Origin: Verrucomicrobiales bacterium
Lineage (GTDB): Bacteria; Verrucomicrobiota; Verrucomicrobiia; Verrucomicrobiales; Akkermansiaceae
DNA: 16,211 nt
Assembly (NCBI GenBank): GCA_002729295.1
Contig: PBTU01000009.1
Coordinates: 52,600 to 68,810 of the forward strand
Reading direction: 5' to 3'
Shown here: positions 1-7,800 of the stretch, piece by piece
Layout: each line of letters starts with the position of its first letter
Numbering within the stretch: position 1 is the stretch's first letter
Notes under the pieces: model-generated
The model's input: only the letters and a program-made list of their open reading frames with translations
The model's database searches: none
Told to the model about the DNA's origin: nothing
Made by a program: the position numbers and the translations under genes

Positions 1-183
1 GGTCCCAAATGCCTGCTTCAAAAGGCGCTCCGCGTCGGATAATTTGTCCGCCAAATCAATCGCCGCGCCATCCTGAAGAAATTTCCCAAAGCGCGTGCCT
101 GTATCAGCAAACCCCCACGACGGGAGCTCGATGCGAAAATCATCAAGCGCAGAATGAACTCGCTCTATCGTCTTTTCAGTCAT
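1..183 (-). CDS. L-rhamnose isomerase-like sugar isomerase, N-terminal part (runs off left edge)
   Basis: The minus strand from the ATG at 183 is open to the window edge (61 codons), so only the N-terminus is present. Around residues 18-34 it reads IELPSWGFADTGTRFGK, which matches from memory the 'PSWG...GGTRF' segment near the N-terminus of Pseudomonas stutzeri-type L-rhamnose isomerase (RhaI), followed by a 'DKLSDAERL' helix like that family's 'DKLDD' stretch. Members are TIM-barrel, metal-dependent aldose-ketose isomerases that convert L-rhamnose to L-rhamnulose and often accept other sugars; the metal ligands lie further on and are not in view. A LacI-type regulator remnant lies just upstream on the same strand, a common neighbour for sugar catabolism genes. 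Substrate is inferred, not shown; a related xylose isomerase-like protein is the alternative. Confidence 0.72.
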   Translation of the reverse strand, partial: MTEKTIERVHSALDDFRIELPSWGFADTGTRFGKFLQDGAAIDLADKLSDAERLLKQAFGT

Positions 184-291
184 GGAAATTCACGCTGACT
201 TCCGGCGCCTTCCGGATCGTTCCGTGAAAGGCAACTTGAAACGGAGCACCCTGTCAACTTATAAGGCTTCTTGACCTTTCACCTCGATTGA
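184..291 (-). promoter_or_regulatory. Probable promoter region of the sugar isomerase gene
   Basis: This 108-bp gap lies between the LacI-type remnant and the isomerase start. On the minus strand a perfect TTGACA lies at 257-252, about 70 bp upstream of the ATG, but the matching -10 at 17 bp spacing (TTGCCT) is poor. There is no good Shine-Dalgarno sequence before the ATG. Promoter assignment is a weak inference. Confidence 0.25.
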
Positions 292-516
292 CTAACTCAC
301 CGGTCCAACGGACTCGCGTTCCATGAAGTTCGTCGGGAAGCTCGCCACCTGGGGAGGCAACACTTCCTTGCTCTCGATTCTCGTGAGTAAAAATTCGATA
401 GCCTTCGCTGCCATCTCTTCGTGCTGCTGTGCCACGGTGGAAAGAGAGACAACCAATTGCTCCGCCATGGGAATGCCATCAACTCCGACGACGGAAACAT
501 CCTCGGGGATACGCAT
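292..516 (-). pseudogene. LacI-family transcriptional regulator, C-terminal remnant
   Basis: The 74 residues begin IPEDVSVVGVDGIPMAEQLV and continue with 'LSTVAQQHEEMAAKAIEFLL' and 'NFMERESVGPV'. These match the end of the ligand-binding domain of LacI/GalR regulators ('IPeDvsVvGfDd.p.a....P.lTTv.q...emG..A...Ll', then 'L.vR.Sc.p'). A complete regulator is about 330-350 residues, so the helix-turn-helix and most of the sugar-binding core are missing. Immediately upstream in frame is TGA, and none of the three minus-strand frames over the next 120 bp resembles LacI. The ATG at 516 is the codon before the conserved RIPED stretch, so it is probably an accidental start. It lies next to the isomerase and was probably its regulator before truncation. 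The TAG stop is intact. Confidence 0.7.
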
Positions 517-842
517 TCACCAAAAAGTATTTAATCGTTTTTTGTCAAAATTTGGACTGAGCGACATTAACTGGTGAACCTCTTGAATCATTCAGGATAT
601 TCCCGACCTCCGTCATGGCGCAATCCACCTCACAGAAACCGAGCGAACACTAACGCAATCCCGCTCCTAACAGCTCCTCCAAAGGACCGAGGAAGCTCTG
701 GGGGATGTATGCCGGCGAGCATGCCTCGGGAACCGAATTCAGGATCAGATTTAGTGAAACGCATCCTCTTCGTTCTGGCTTGCTCCACTCTCGGCCTCCT
801 CGCCAAGCCACCACCAATGTCAGGAAGAGTTACCCCTTCGGT
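517..842. other. Gene-free 326-bp stretch between the transporter and the regulator remnant
   Basis: No convincing gene is seen. The part next to the remnant (about 520-560) is AT-rich, with TTGACA on the minus strand at 548-543. The rest (about 600-840) has coding-like base composition and a 44-codon minus-strand ORF (764-630), plus open plus-strand frames that run on antisense into the transporter gene. I recognise no family in any of them. It may be eroded coding sequence from the event that removed the front of the regulator. Confidence 0.4.
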
Positions 843-1721
843 TTATTGCCGGGAGATTCGGGAACCAACTATCCCGGTAATCAGCGAAGTCCCAAAGAGC
901 GTAACCAACAAACCCAATACCATTCTCCCGGTCACGACCTCATCCAAAATCAACCAGCCCCAGAAGATTCCGAAGAAAGGAATCAGGAACGTTACCGAGG
1001 TCGCTACGGTGGCACCGGACCGCTGAATGAGTTTGAAAAATATCACAAAGGCCAAGGCAGTGCAAAAGAGCGCCAGGATCATGACACTGAACCAGCTCTT
1101 GGCTGACGGCATCGTCTCGGGTAACCGAACCAAGGCCAAGGGAATCATCACAAATCCCGCACCTAAAAGACTCCCGGCCGAACCGACCAGAGGGCGCACT
1201 TTTTGAAGCCTGCTTTTCATCCAGCTCGCTCCGAAGCCGTAACACGCACAGGACAAGATACATGCCCCAATAGGCCAACCCAGTCCGGCGTCACTAAAAT
1301 CCAATTTATCCCACACCAAAATAACCACTCCGAGAATGCCAAACCCCAAACCAATAATCTGCGATACCCGCAAATTTTCGCCCAACCAAACCGCCGCGAT
1401 TACCGCGCTAAAAATGGGCACGCTGGAATTCATCAATGAGGTGAAGCCCGCGCTCAAGGTCAACGAAGCGTACGAGAGCAGCACAAAGGAAATCGCCGAC
1501 CCCATCACGCCGCTCACCAGTAATTGCCACCAATACTTCTTTGCCATTTCCCGGGCCTCTTTTCTGAGAAAAACCGGAGACAGAAACACCCCCGCCAAGG
1601 TCATCCGCAACGCCACCAAAGGCACCGGTCCAAAATCCGGCGCGGAAATTCGCATGAAGAGAAAAGAAGCTCCCCACAGACCGGCCAGTACAAAAAGGAT
1701 CAATAAATCGCCAATCCGCAT
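843..1721 (-). CDS. EamA/DMT-superfamily transporter
   Basis: The 292-residue protein has about ten hydrophobic segments arranged as two EamA repeats (about residues 5-136 and 148-285), the usual size and layout of drug/metabolite transporters of the RhaT/RarD type in the inner membrane. Repeat 1 begins with 'GLWGASFLFMRIS' and holds the 'VPIFSAVIAAVWLGE' segment at 101-115, a hallmark helix followed by an acidic residue. Repeat 2 has the equivalent 'FLIPFFGIFWGWLILDE' at 245-261. The start at 1721 puts the first helix directly at the N-terminus; a weak AAGA precedes it. It ends in TAA. The substrate cannot be read from sequence; these proteins export or import amino acids, sugars, nucleosides or other metabolites. 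It is divergent from the DUF481 gene with 78 bp between the starts. Confidence 0.9.
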   Translation of the reverse strand: MRIGDLLILFVLAGLWGASFLFMRISAPDFGPVPLVALRMTLAGVFLSPVFLRKEAREMAKKYWWQLLVSGVMGSAISFVLLSYASLTLSAGFTSLMNSSVPIFSAVIAAVWLGENLRVSQIIGLGFGILGVVILVWDKLDFSDAGLGWPIGACILSCACYGFGASWMKSRLQKVRPLVGSAGSLLGAGFVMIPLALVRLPETMPSAKSWFSVMILALFCTALAFVIFFKLIQRSGATVATSVTFLIPFFGIFWGWLILDEVVTGRMVLGLLVTLFGTSLITGIVGSRISRQ

Positions 1722-1799
1722 TTGAGTGTTCTTGCAAAGAGTCTCACGATCAGTTGCTGTGTCGAGGCATTAAGACATTCTCGGCCATACATTCTCTCG

Positions 1800-3206
1800 A
1801 TGAACAAATCCCTCACTCTCCTGACCATTCTTAGCTTTTCAAATCTTGTATATTCCGAAAAGACACAGCCGGACTCGCCATGGAAGGTTACCGGCGCGGC
1901 CTCCCTTGGTTACGCCAGCGGGAATTCGGACAACACCAGCCATTCGCTGCAGTTGTCCGCCGAGTATGCCAAAGACAAAAACGAAGTATTCTTGGATGCG
2001 GACTTGCTCTACTCGGAAAGTAACGGCGACACCTCTACCGACTCATTTCGAATCCAGGGACAATACAACCGGCAGGTTACCGAGAGATTTTTCCATGGTA
2101 TCAATGGTTCCTATTTCACCGACCGCGTCGCCGATCTCGACTACCGCACCGAGATCGGATTGAGTCTGGGGTATAATTTGATCAAGAACGACGACACCTC
2201 CCTCTCCCTCGAAATCGGTCCCGGCATGGCCTGGGAAGAACAAGGGGGCAAGAGCCACGACCTCGTGATTAACCGCTTCGCCCAACGCTTTGAGCACCAG
2301 CTCAAAAAACGCGCCAAGATTTGGCAAAGCATCGCCTTCACACCCAAGTTCGATGACTTCAACGACTACAATCTCATCGCCGAGGCAGGCATCGACACCA
2401 CAATTTCCGAGCACTGGGCTCTCCGCAGCTCGATTCGCTATCAATACGACAGCACCCCTGCCGCCGGACGCCAGTCCGACGACACCACCCTCCTCATGGG
2501 ACTGTCCTATTCATTGGCAGGATTTGATGATGTGAAACCAACTGGCTCCAAATTTATTGCCAATTCCTGGAGCACCGCTACCTCCCTCGGCCTCGGTCTT
2601 AATAGTGGAAACTCGGAGAGCAAAACCATCGTGCTCTCGTTCGATAGCTCCTACAAAGAAAGTAAACGCGAAGTTCTCCTCAGCAGTAAATATAACTTCG
2701 CCGAAAACGACAATTCGACCGACACCGACACGCTCCGGGCTAATGCCCAATACAATCACCTTTTCGGTAAAAAGTCCTATCTCGGAGCCGGACTCGGCTA
2801 CCTCCGCAATCAACTCTCCGACATCAGCCATCGCATCACTCCCTCTGTCACTTTGGGTCACTATCTCGTCAAGGAAGACGATTTGACCTTAAGCGTCGAA
2901 GCTGGCCCCGGGGTAACCTTCGAAAAGGTCGGCGGAATCACTGATGACTACTTTTCAGTCTCGGCCGCCGAAAAATTCACTTGGTCCATCAACGAGACTA
3001 CAGAAATCAAACAATCCCTCTCCGCCATTCTCGATCCATCTAACAGCGGCAACTATTCTCTCGCTGCCGACGCTCAACTGAATCTCAAGATCTCTGCTAT
3101 GCTCTTCTGGCAAATTGCAGCCACCTGGACCTACGACAACGCCCCGGCCGTCGATCGCGGAAAAGACGACACCACCGTGAGCACCGGGATTTCCCTAAAG
3201 TTCTAA
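1800..3206 (+). CDS. Tandem-DUF481 outer-membrane beta-barrel protein
   Basis: The start at 1800 is chosen because it gives a short signal peptide (MNKSLTLLTILSFSNLVYS), while the frame open further upstream has none; no clear Shine-Dalgarno is seen. The 468-residue protein consists of two homologous halves, about residues 28-240 and 256-468. Paired segments include 'SLGYASGNSDN' with 'SLGLGLNSGNSES', 'LSLEIGPGMAWEEQGG' with 'LSVEAGPGVTFEKVGG', and 'YQYDSTPAAGRQSDDTT' with 'WTYDNAPAVDRGKDDTT'. Each half has the amphipathic beta-hairpin pattern of DUF481 (YdiY-like, 'salt-induced outer membrane protein'), normally a single barrel of about 220-260 residues. The protein ends 'SLKF', with the terminal aromatic typical of outer-membrane barrels. 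Family function is not established. The TAA stop overlaps the stop of the convergent hydrolase gene. Confidence 0.85.
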   Translation: MNKSLTLLTILSFSNLVYSEKTQPDSPWKVTGAASLGYASGNSDNTSHSLQLSAEYAKDKNEVFLDADLLYSESNGDTSTDSFRIQGQYNRQVTERFFHGINGSYFTDRVADLDYRTEIGLSLGYNLIKNDDTSLSLEIGPGMAWEEQGGKSHDLVINRFAQRFEHQLKKRAKIWQSIAFTPKFDDFNDYNLIAEAGIDTTISEHWALRSSIRYQYDSTPAAGRQSDDTTLLMGLSYSLAGFDDVKPTGSKFIANSWSTATSLGLGLNSGNSESKTIVLSFDSSYKESKREVLLSSKYNFAENDNSTDTDTLRANAQYNHLFGKKSYLGAGLGYLRNQLSDISHRITPSVTLGHYLVKEDDLTLSVEAGPGVTFEKVGGITDDYFSVSAAEKFTWSINETTEIKQSLSAILDPSNSGNYSLAADAQLNLKISAMLFWQIAATWTYDNAPAVDRGKDDTTVSTGISLKF

Positions 3207-3973
3207 CTCGCATTTGCGATCAAGAAATCGACCAGCGTTTGGCTTTGAAACCACCCGGCCCACATATCGTGACCTTTTCCCGGAACAACTTCCAGAATCA
3301 TCTTGCCACCTAGTGCTTCGTAGCGCTCCTTGATTAATCCTGAATTCTCCTTCAAAGGAACCACCTTGTCTCTGTCACCGTGAATGTGAAAAATCGGCAC
3401 CTTGGCTTTAGCCAATGGAGCCAGTCTCTCGACGGGGTTATGTACTTGCAACTTCGCACCGAGTTGCTCCGCGCTTATCTTGTAAGCTCCCGCAGCCCTC
3501 GTTAATCCTGGGTAGCTCGTCAAATTTCCCACCGGATAGACTCCCACAATGCAGGCCACCAACTCAGGGTGCTCGACCGCCCAATTGTAAAGCATGAGCC
3601 CTCCCCGGCTCCGCGCCATCAGACAAGCCTTCTTCGCCATTCCACGCTTTTCAACCAGATGTTTATGGAACTTCGAATAATGGGCCCGTCCATCCGGGCT
3701 CCCAAATGACTCCCCCACATCAATCCCCGCGATCGCAATTCCCTTCGCCAAAAACTGCTCAAACATCCAGACCTCTTCCTTCCCCGGCAACCTCGGCAAG
3801 GTCGGGGCATACCACACCCACGGAATTGGCTCGGCCTTCTTTTTCGGCAGAATTAAAAAGGCGGTCCGACCATCCACCTCAAACACCTCACCTCCCTTTA
3901 GAGGTAAATTCTTCTCAGCAGCATTTCCCAGAGAAATCAAACAAGCAAAAATGCCGAGCAGGAAATTCTTCAT
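3203..3973 (-). CDS. Exported alpha/beta hydrolase (esterase/peptidase-like)
   Basis: I start at ATG 3973, which gives a signal peptide (MKNFLLGIFACLISLGNAA); an upstream in-frame ATG at 4012 would put 13 polar residues ahead of it. The mature protein is a single alpha/beta-hydrolase domain. The likely nucleophile is S122 in 'MARSRGGLMLYNW', a SxGG-type elbow with Arg in place of the first Gly. The acid is D200 or D202 in 'HGDRDKVVP', and the base is H235 in 'PGKGHDMW', so a full Ser-Asp-His triad is present. This is probably a periplasmic or surface esterase or prolyl-oligopeptidase-like enzyme; the substrate is unknown, with acyl groups on polysaccharide a reasonable guess. It starts 2 bp after the stop of the upstream hydrolase, so the two are almost certainly cotranscribed. 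Its TAG overlaps the stop of the DUF481 gene by 4 bp. Confidence 0.85.
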   Translation of the reverse strand: MKNFLLGIFACLISLGNAAEKNLPLKGGEVFEVDGRTAFLILPKKKAEPIPWVWYAPTLPRLPGKEEVWMFEQFLAKGIAIAGIDVGESFGSPDGRAHYSKFHKHLVEKRGMAKKACLMARSRGGLMLYNWAVEHPELVACIVGVYPVGNLTSYPGLTRAAGAYKISAEQLGAKLQVHNPVERLAPLAKAKVPIFHIHGDRDKVVPLKENSGLIKERYEALGGKMILEVVPGKGHDMWAGWFQSQTLVDFLIANAS

Positions 3974-3975
3974 AC

Positions 3976-4758
3976 TTAATTCGCTACCTTTTCCAAAAGA
4001 TGCTTCCGACAAAATTCCAACTGTAACTCCAGCCAGGTTTTCCCTTCGTCGATTTTCGGTAAGTCATTACGCCCTCCACCATATACAACCGAGGGAATCC
4101 CCAGCGCTTTCGCTTTTTCATGAAGCAAGGCTGCCTGCTGCGGCGGGTGAATTCGGTCATTGGGTCTGGCGTCGGAATAAATGAAAATCGGAGCCTCCCC
4201 CTTGTCCATATAGCGTAAGGCAAAGTCCTTGGTTCCGATTGGCTGCATGATGCTCACCACCACTCCAGGGCGTGAACTTTGACGGGTCACCACATCCTTC
4301 GCCTTGGGATCAGCGAAGTCATCGTGGTAGCCCAGGAATTCACTGATCAATGCGCCTGCCGAAACTCCACCGCAACAAAGGCGCTTCGGATCGATATTCC
4401 ACTCCCCTGATTTTGACCGGATAAACTGCACCGCCCGTGCGCAATGATGTGCGATCTGCCGATAGTCCATGTCCTTGGCTAGGAAGGGATAATTGCAACT
4501 CACCACCGCATAGCCCGCCTTTAGGTAGGCATCCAGGGACGATCGGCGCCTTTTCTCCAACTGGGATTTATCCCCATTGCGAAATCCTCCGCCGTGGAAC
4601 CACACAAAAACTGGAGCCGCCTTCTCCTTCTTCAGGGCTGGCCAGAAATCAAGCACATTACGCTGATGCTTGTCATCGTACTTCACATCACGGATGGGTT
4701 CAGCAGCTGTGGCTGTTCCCACTGTCACAGCCAAAAATAAACAAATTAAACGAATCAT
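3976..4758 (-). CDS. Exported alpha/beta hydrolase of BD-FAE/carboxylesterase type, catalytic His not found
   Basis: The start at 4758 gives a clean signal peptide (MIRLICLFLAVTVGTATAA); the upstream ATG at 4821 would only add a polar leader. The mature protein has the HGGG oxyanion motif in 'VWFHGGGFRNGDKS' (55-58) and the nucleophile elbow GVSAG with S133, as in BD-FAE/Abhydrolase_3 esterases and acetylxylan- or feruloyl-esterase relatives. A candidate acid is D196 or D201 in 'IYSDARPNDRIHP'. Where the family normally has 'GxGHG' with the catalytic His, this protein reads 'YGGGRNDLPK' (226-235), without His. It may use another residue, have lost activity, or belong to a subgroup with a rearranged triad. 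It lies 86 bp downstream of the large LTD/CotH gene on the same strand and 2 bp upstream of the second hydrolase, suggesting one operon. Confidence 0.83.
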   Translation of the reverse strand: MIRLICLFLAVTVGTATAAEPIRDVKYDDKHQRNVLDFWPALKKEKAAPVFVWFHGGGFRNGDKSQLEKRRRSSLDAYLKAGYAVVSCNYPFLAKDMDYRQIAHHCARAVQFIRSKSGEWNIDPKRLCCGGVSAGALISEFLGYHDDFADPKAKDVVTRQSSRPGVVVSIMQPIGTKDFALRYMDKGEAPIFIYSDARPNDRIHPPQQAALLHEKAKALGIPSVVYGGGRNDLPKIDEGKTWLELQLEFCRKHLLEKVAN

Positions 4759-4806
4759 CGTCTGGTCATTGTGATGGAAATTCTGGGGCCAGGCGAGCCC
4801 AATCAT

Positions 4807-4835
4807 ATCGATAGCGGCCATCTTGACCTACCGAT
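4807..4835 (-). repeat. Inverted repeat between the CotH gene and the hydrolase pair
   Basis: On the minus strand ATCGGTAG and CTATCGAT form an 8-bp stem (one G-U pair) around a 13-nt loop, 10 bp after the stop of the large LTD/CotH gene. No T-run follows, so it does not look like a standard intrinsic terminator; it could be an RNA-processing or stabilising hairpin, or chance. Confidence 0.3.
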
Positions 4836-4844
4836 CCATATTCA

Positions 4845-7800
4845 CTAACGCAACTGCATCCCCACCCTAAAGAATCTTTCTGAGCCTCCGGGATTCACAA
4901 CGTAGGTTTGTGAACTGAAGCCGGCAGCAGGGAAAGTTTCATCCAAGACCTCTGTGAGATCGGTCCAGTTGATAAGATCAATGGAAGTCTGCACCGTGAC
5001 GATGACATCATCGGCCGCAAGATTTCTTGGCACCACCACGGTTCCGAGGACTGCGCCCAAACCAATATCACTTCCCCCGAAAACATAAGACAACAACGCC
5101 GCATCATCACCACCGGCGAAGGACGTGAAATCCGTAGTTCCGGCATTTCCTCCCACCGCGGTGCTAGCGCGCCAGCTTGATGCATCGTGAGGGTTGAGTT
5201 GCGAAGCCGGACTGATGCGCACGAGACTGTGCCCGCCTCCGTCAGCCGCTTCCGGCCAAGGCAGAGAATCGCCATAAGCGAAGCTTTCTATGATCGCGCC
5301 ACTTGCATCATTTAAAGTGATGATCTCGCCACCGTTATCGAGACTGCCGATGTAGTCGGTTGGGCGAAGCACAAGTTGTGCACCGGGTGCCAAAACATTA
5401 CCTACTGGGAAGGTATAGGTCAGCCCTTCGGTGAAGGAAAGATTGCTCAAGTTGATTTCCACTCCCGAGATGTTCGTCAGTTCGATAAATTCATTGGCCT
5501 CTCCGGAACCGGGCTCGTTGTAATAGATTTCGGAGATGACGAGGTTCGTGGCGTCAGCAGGAATACCGGTAAGAATATCCATCGACTGCAGTGCCGACCA
5601 AACTCCCCCTTCAAGAACCCGCGAATTGTAGGTCGCACTGGTCGCGAGATTGATCGGCGCACCATAGGTCGGCGAACCCTGATCACGCGGATCGGAGCCA
5701 TCGGTGGTATAGTAAATAATGCCAGAGCCGTTGGGGTTGGTCATCGTCAGGACAGTTCCAACCTGACCGTATACCGGCGCATCGACATCTGGATAGAGAT
5801 TTCGGTCCCGGAGTTGCTGGAGGACGATCGCCGGACGTTGTTGCAAATAAGTTCCCGTAATCCAGGTCTGATTCGGAAAATAATGATCATCTCTGGTATA
5901 AAGATCGTAGTCCGATTGACTCCAATTACTCGCCGCCTGTACGTGAACCCGATAGTCTCCCCAACGCGCGGATTCGGCCACAATAGCAACATCCATTTCG
6001 TCGGATCGTCGACGCCAAATCGCCTCTGCTCCCGTCGGAGTAAACAAACCGCCATTGAAAAACATCGCGTGGGCCCGATCAGCAAATTGCATCACATATT
6101 CCGCATTACCAGTGAGATCCTGATGCACTCCGGTCGGGCGATTGTTTCCGTTTTTTCCGGTATTATTCATCGTCAAGGCTCCACTGATCGGAGTAGTTCC
6201 ATTCCGGTTTTGAGAGATCGCGAATTCGGTATCCCAGGCAAAAAACTGGAATGGAACTCCGGTCGGACCGGTTCCCGCGGCCCGCCAGTTGTGACCATCC
6301 CAGTCGTTGTTCCCGACAAAGAAATTCATGAGCATGTAGTCAATCATGGCATCGACATCGAGATGCGTTTTCATCGTGGCGTATACCGCAGAATCGGAAA
6401 TATTTCCTTTGGCGACATTCACCATGGCATTGTAGGCCGTCGTCGTTCCCGATTTCGCCGCCCCTGAATTGATGGCATCATAATCATCAGGTTCCCCGCC
6501 AAAGTAGGACGTCATGTAATCTTGATCGGGACGTTCGTGAATGTGGTAAATCCCCCAATAGATTCCGTTGATGTAGAGATGCACCCATCGACCGTGGGTG
6601 CCATGATTTCCCATCGCCCGAAAAAGGTCGTTTGAAAATTGATCCCGGTTGTATTGCGCGTAGTCCGACTGCCAGGGATGACGGTGGGTCCAGCCGTAGT
6701 TGTACCCTGAACGAAGTTGTAGCGTATCGAATTTCTCCACAGCATCCCGGCCATCCGGCGAATCACGGAAGAGCGGGTAGTTCAATTTCCCCGCGCCATA
6801 GTCATTGCGAAAGCGCAGGCTCATACTGTGCTTCGGCGTATCGGGATTCCGACTGCTGCCACCTTGAATCCGAATCCCGGCGTCGATTTGGAATCCCGCT
6901 TCACTTCCGTCGTGTGGGAGCAATTCCGCCGAAACCGCGCGTTCCCAATTCGAGCCATCGCTTTGCGGGTTTTGGTAAATTCCTTGTGGACCATAAAAAT
7001 CATCGGGATCCAAAGTCAGCGACAAGGAAGGAAATTTCTGCAAAGCCGGGATCATGTCGCTGGCGTACGCCGGATCGGTCACGATATCGGGATCCATTTC
7101 GTAATCAGCAATCTTACCCGCCCAGGTCGTCGTGGTATTGGGCGGATTATTTGGCTGCGTGAGAACATCATTGAGGAAAAGATAACTCTGCGTATCGACA
7201 TCGGTCGGAATAAACCCGCTCTGATACGCCGCCGCTTTCAAGACAGTGGTGGTGGCGATAGTCACCGGGCCGGTATACAAGGTGCCACTGCCGGGCGACG
7301 GAACAGTACCGTCGGTGGTGTAATAAATGTCCGCCCCAAGCGTGGAGGTCGTAATCGTGACATCAAACGCGGCGATGTAATGCCCGCGGTCAACATCAAA
7401 AGAAGTATCCTTCACAAATCCGGCCTGCGCTGTTCCAATATTTGCGCCTCGCGGCGTGGGCTCCAAAAGATATCCCGCCGAAGTATAACTCGCATTTGTC
7501 TTCTGCTCCGGATACGTCGGCGAAAATTCCTGTATCACCGTGGTGCCATTCGGCGCAACGAGCGCGAGGTATTCCCCGCCGGATTTCAAGCTAAAGTTGG
7601 TATGCAAATTCCCAGCGCTGTCAGGCGCGTTCGTACCGGAGGCAAAGACCACGAAATACTCTTCTCCAGTCAACATGGTCCCGGCCGGAAAGGCCCACTT
7701 CGAAAGTTGGGTCGCGTCGTCCGTTAAATAATACCCGCTGAGATCAAAGGACGTGACATTGCGATTATGAATCTCAATCCAATCCATCGAATTGCCATCA

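Noticed and set aside
574..1026. Plus-strand ORF of 150 residues across the gap and the end of the transporter
   Set aside because: About 40 percent is antisense to the EamA transporter C-terminus, and the rest matches no family; Pro-rich composition is typical of antisense translation of membrane genes.
5376..6467. 363-residue plus-strand ORF inside the LTD/CotH gene
   Set aside because: It is antisense to clear CotH and LTD domains and shows no domain features of its own.
6828..7727. 299-residue plus-strand ORF inside the LTD/CotH gene
   Set aside because: Arg/Gly-rich shadow of the opposite strand; no recognisable motif.
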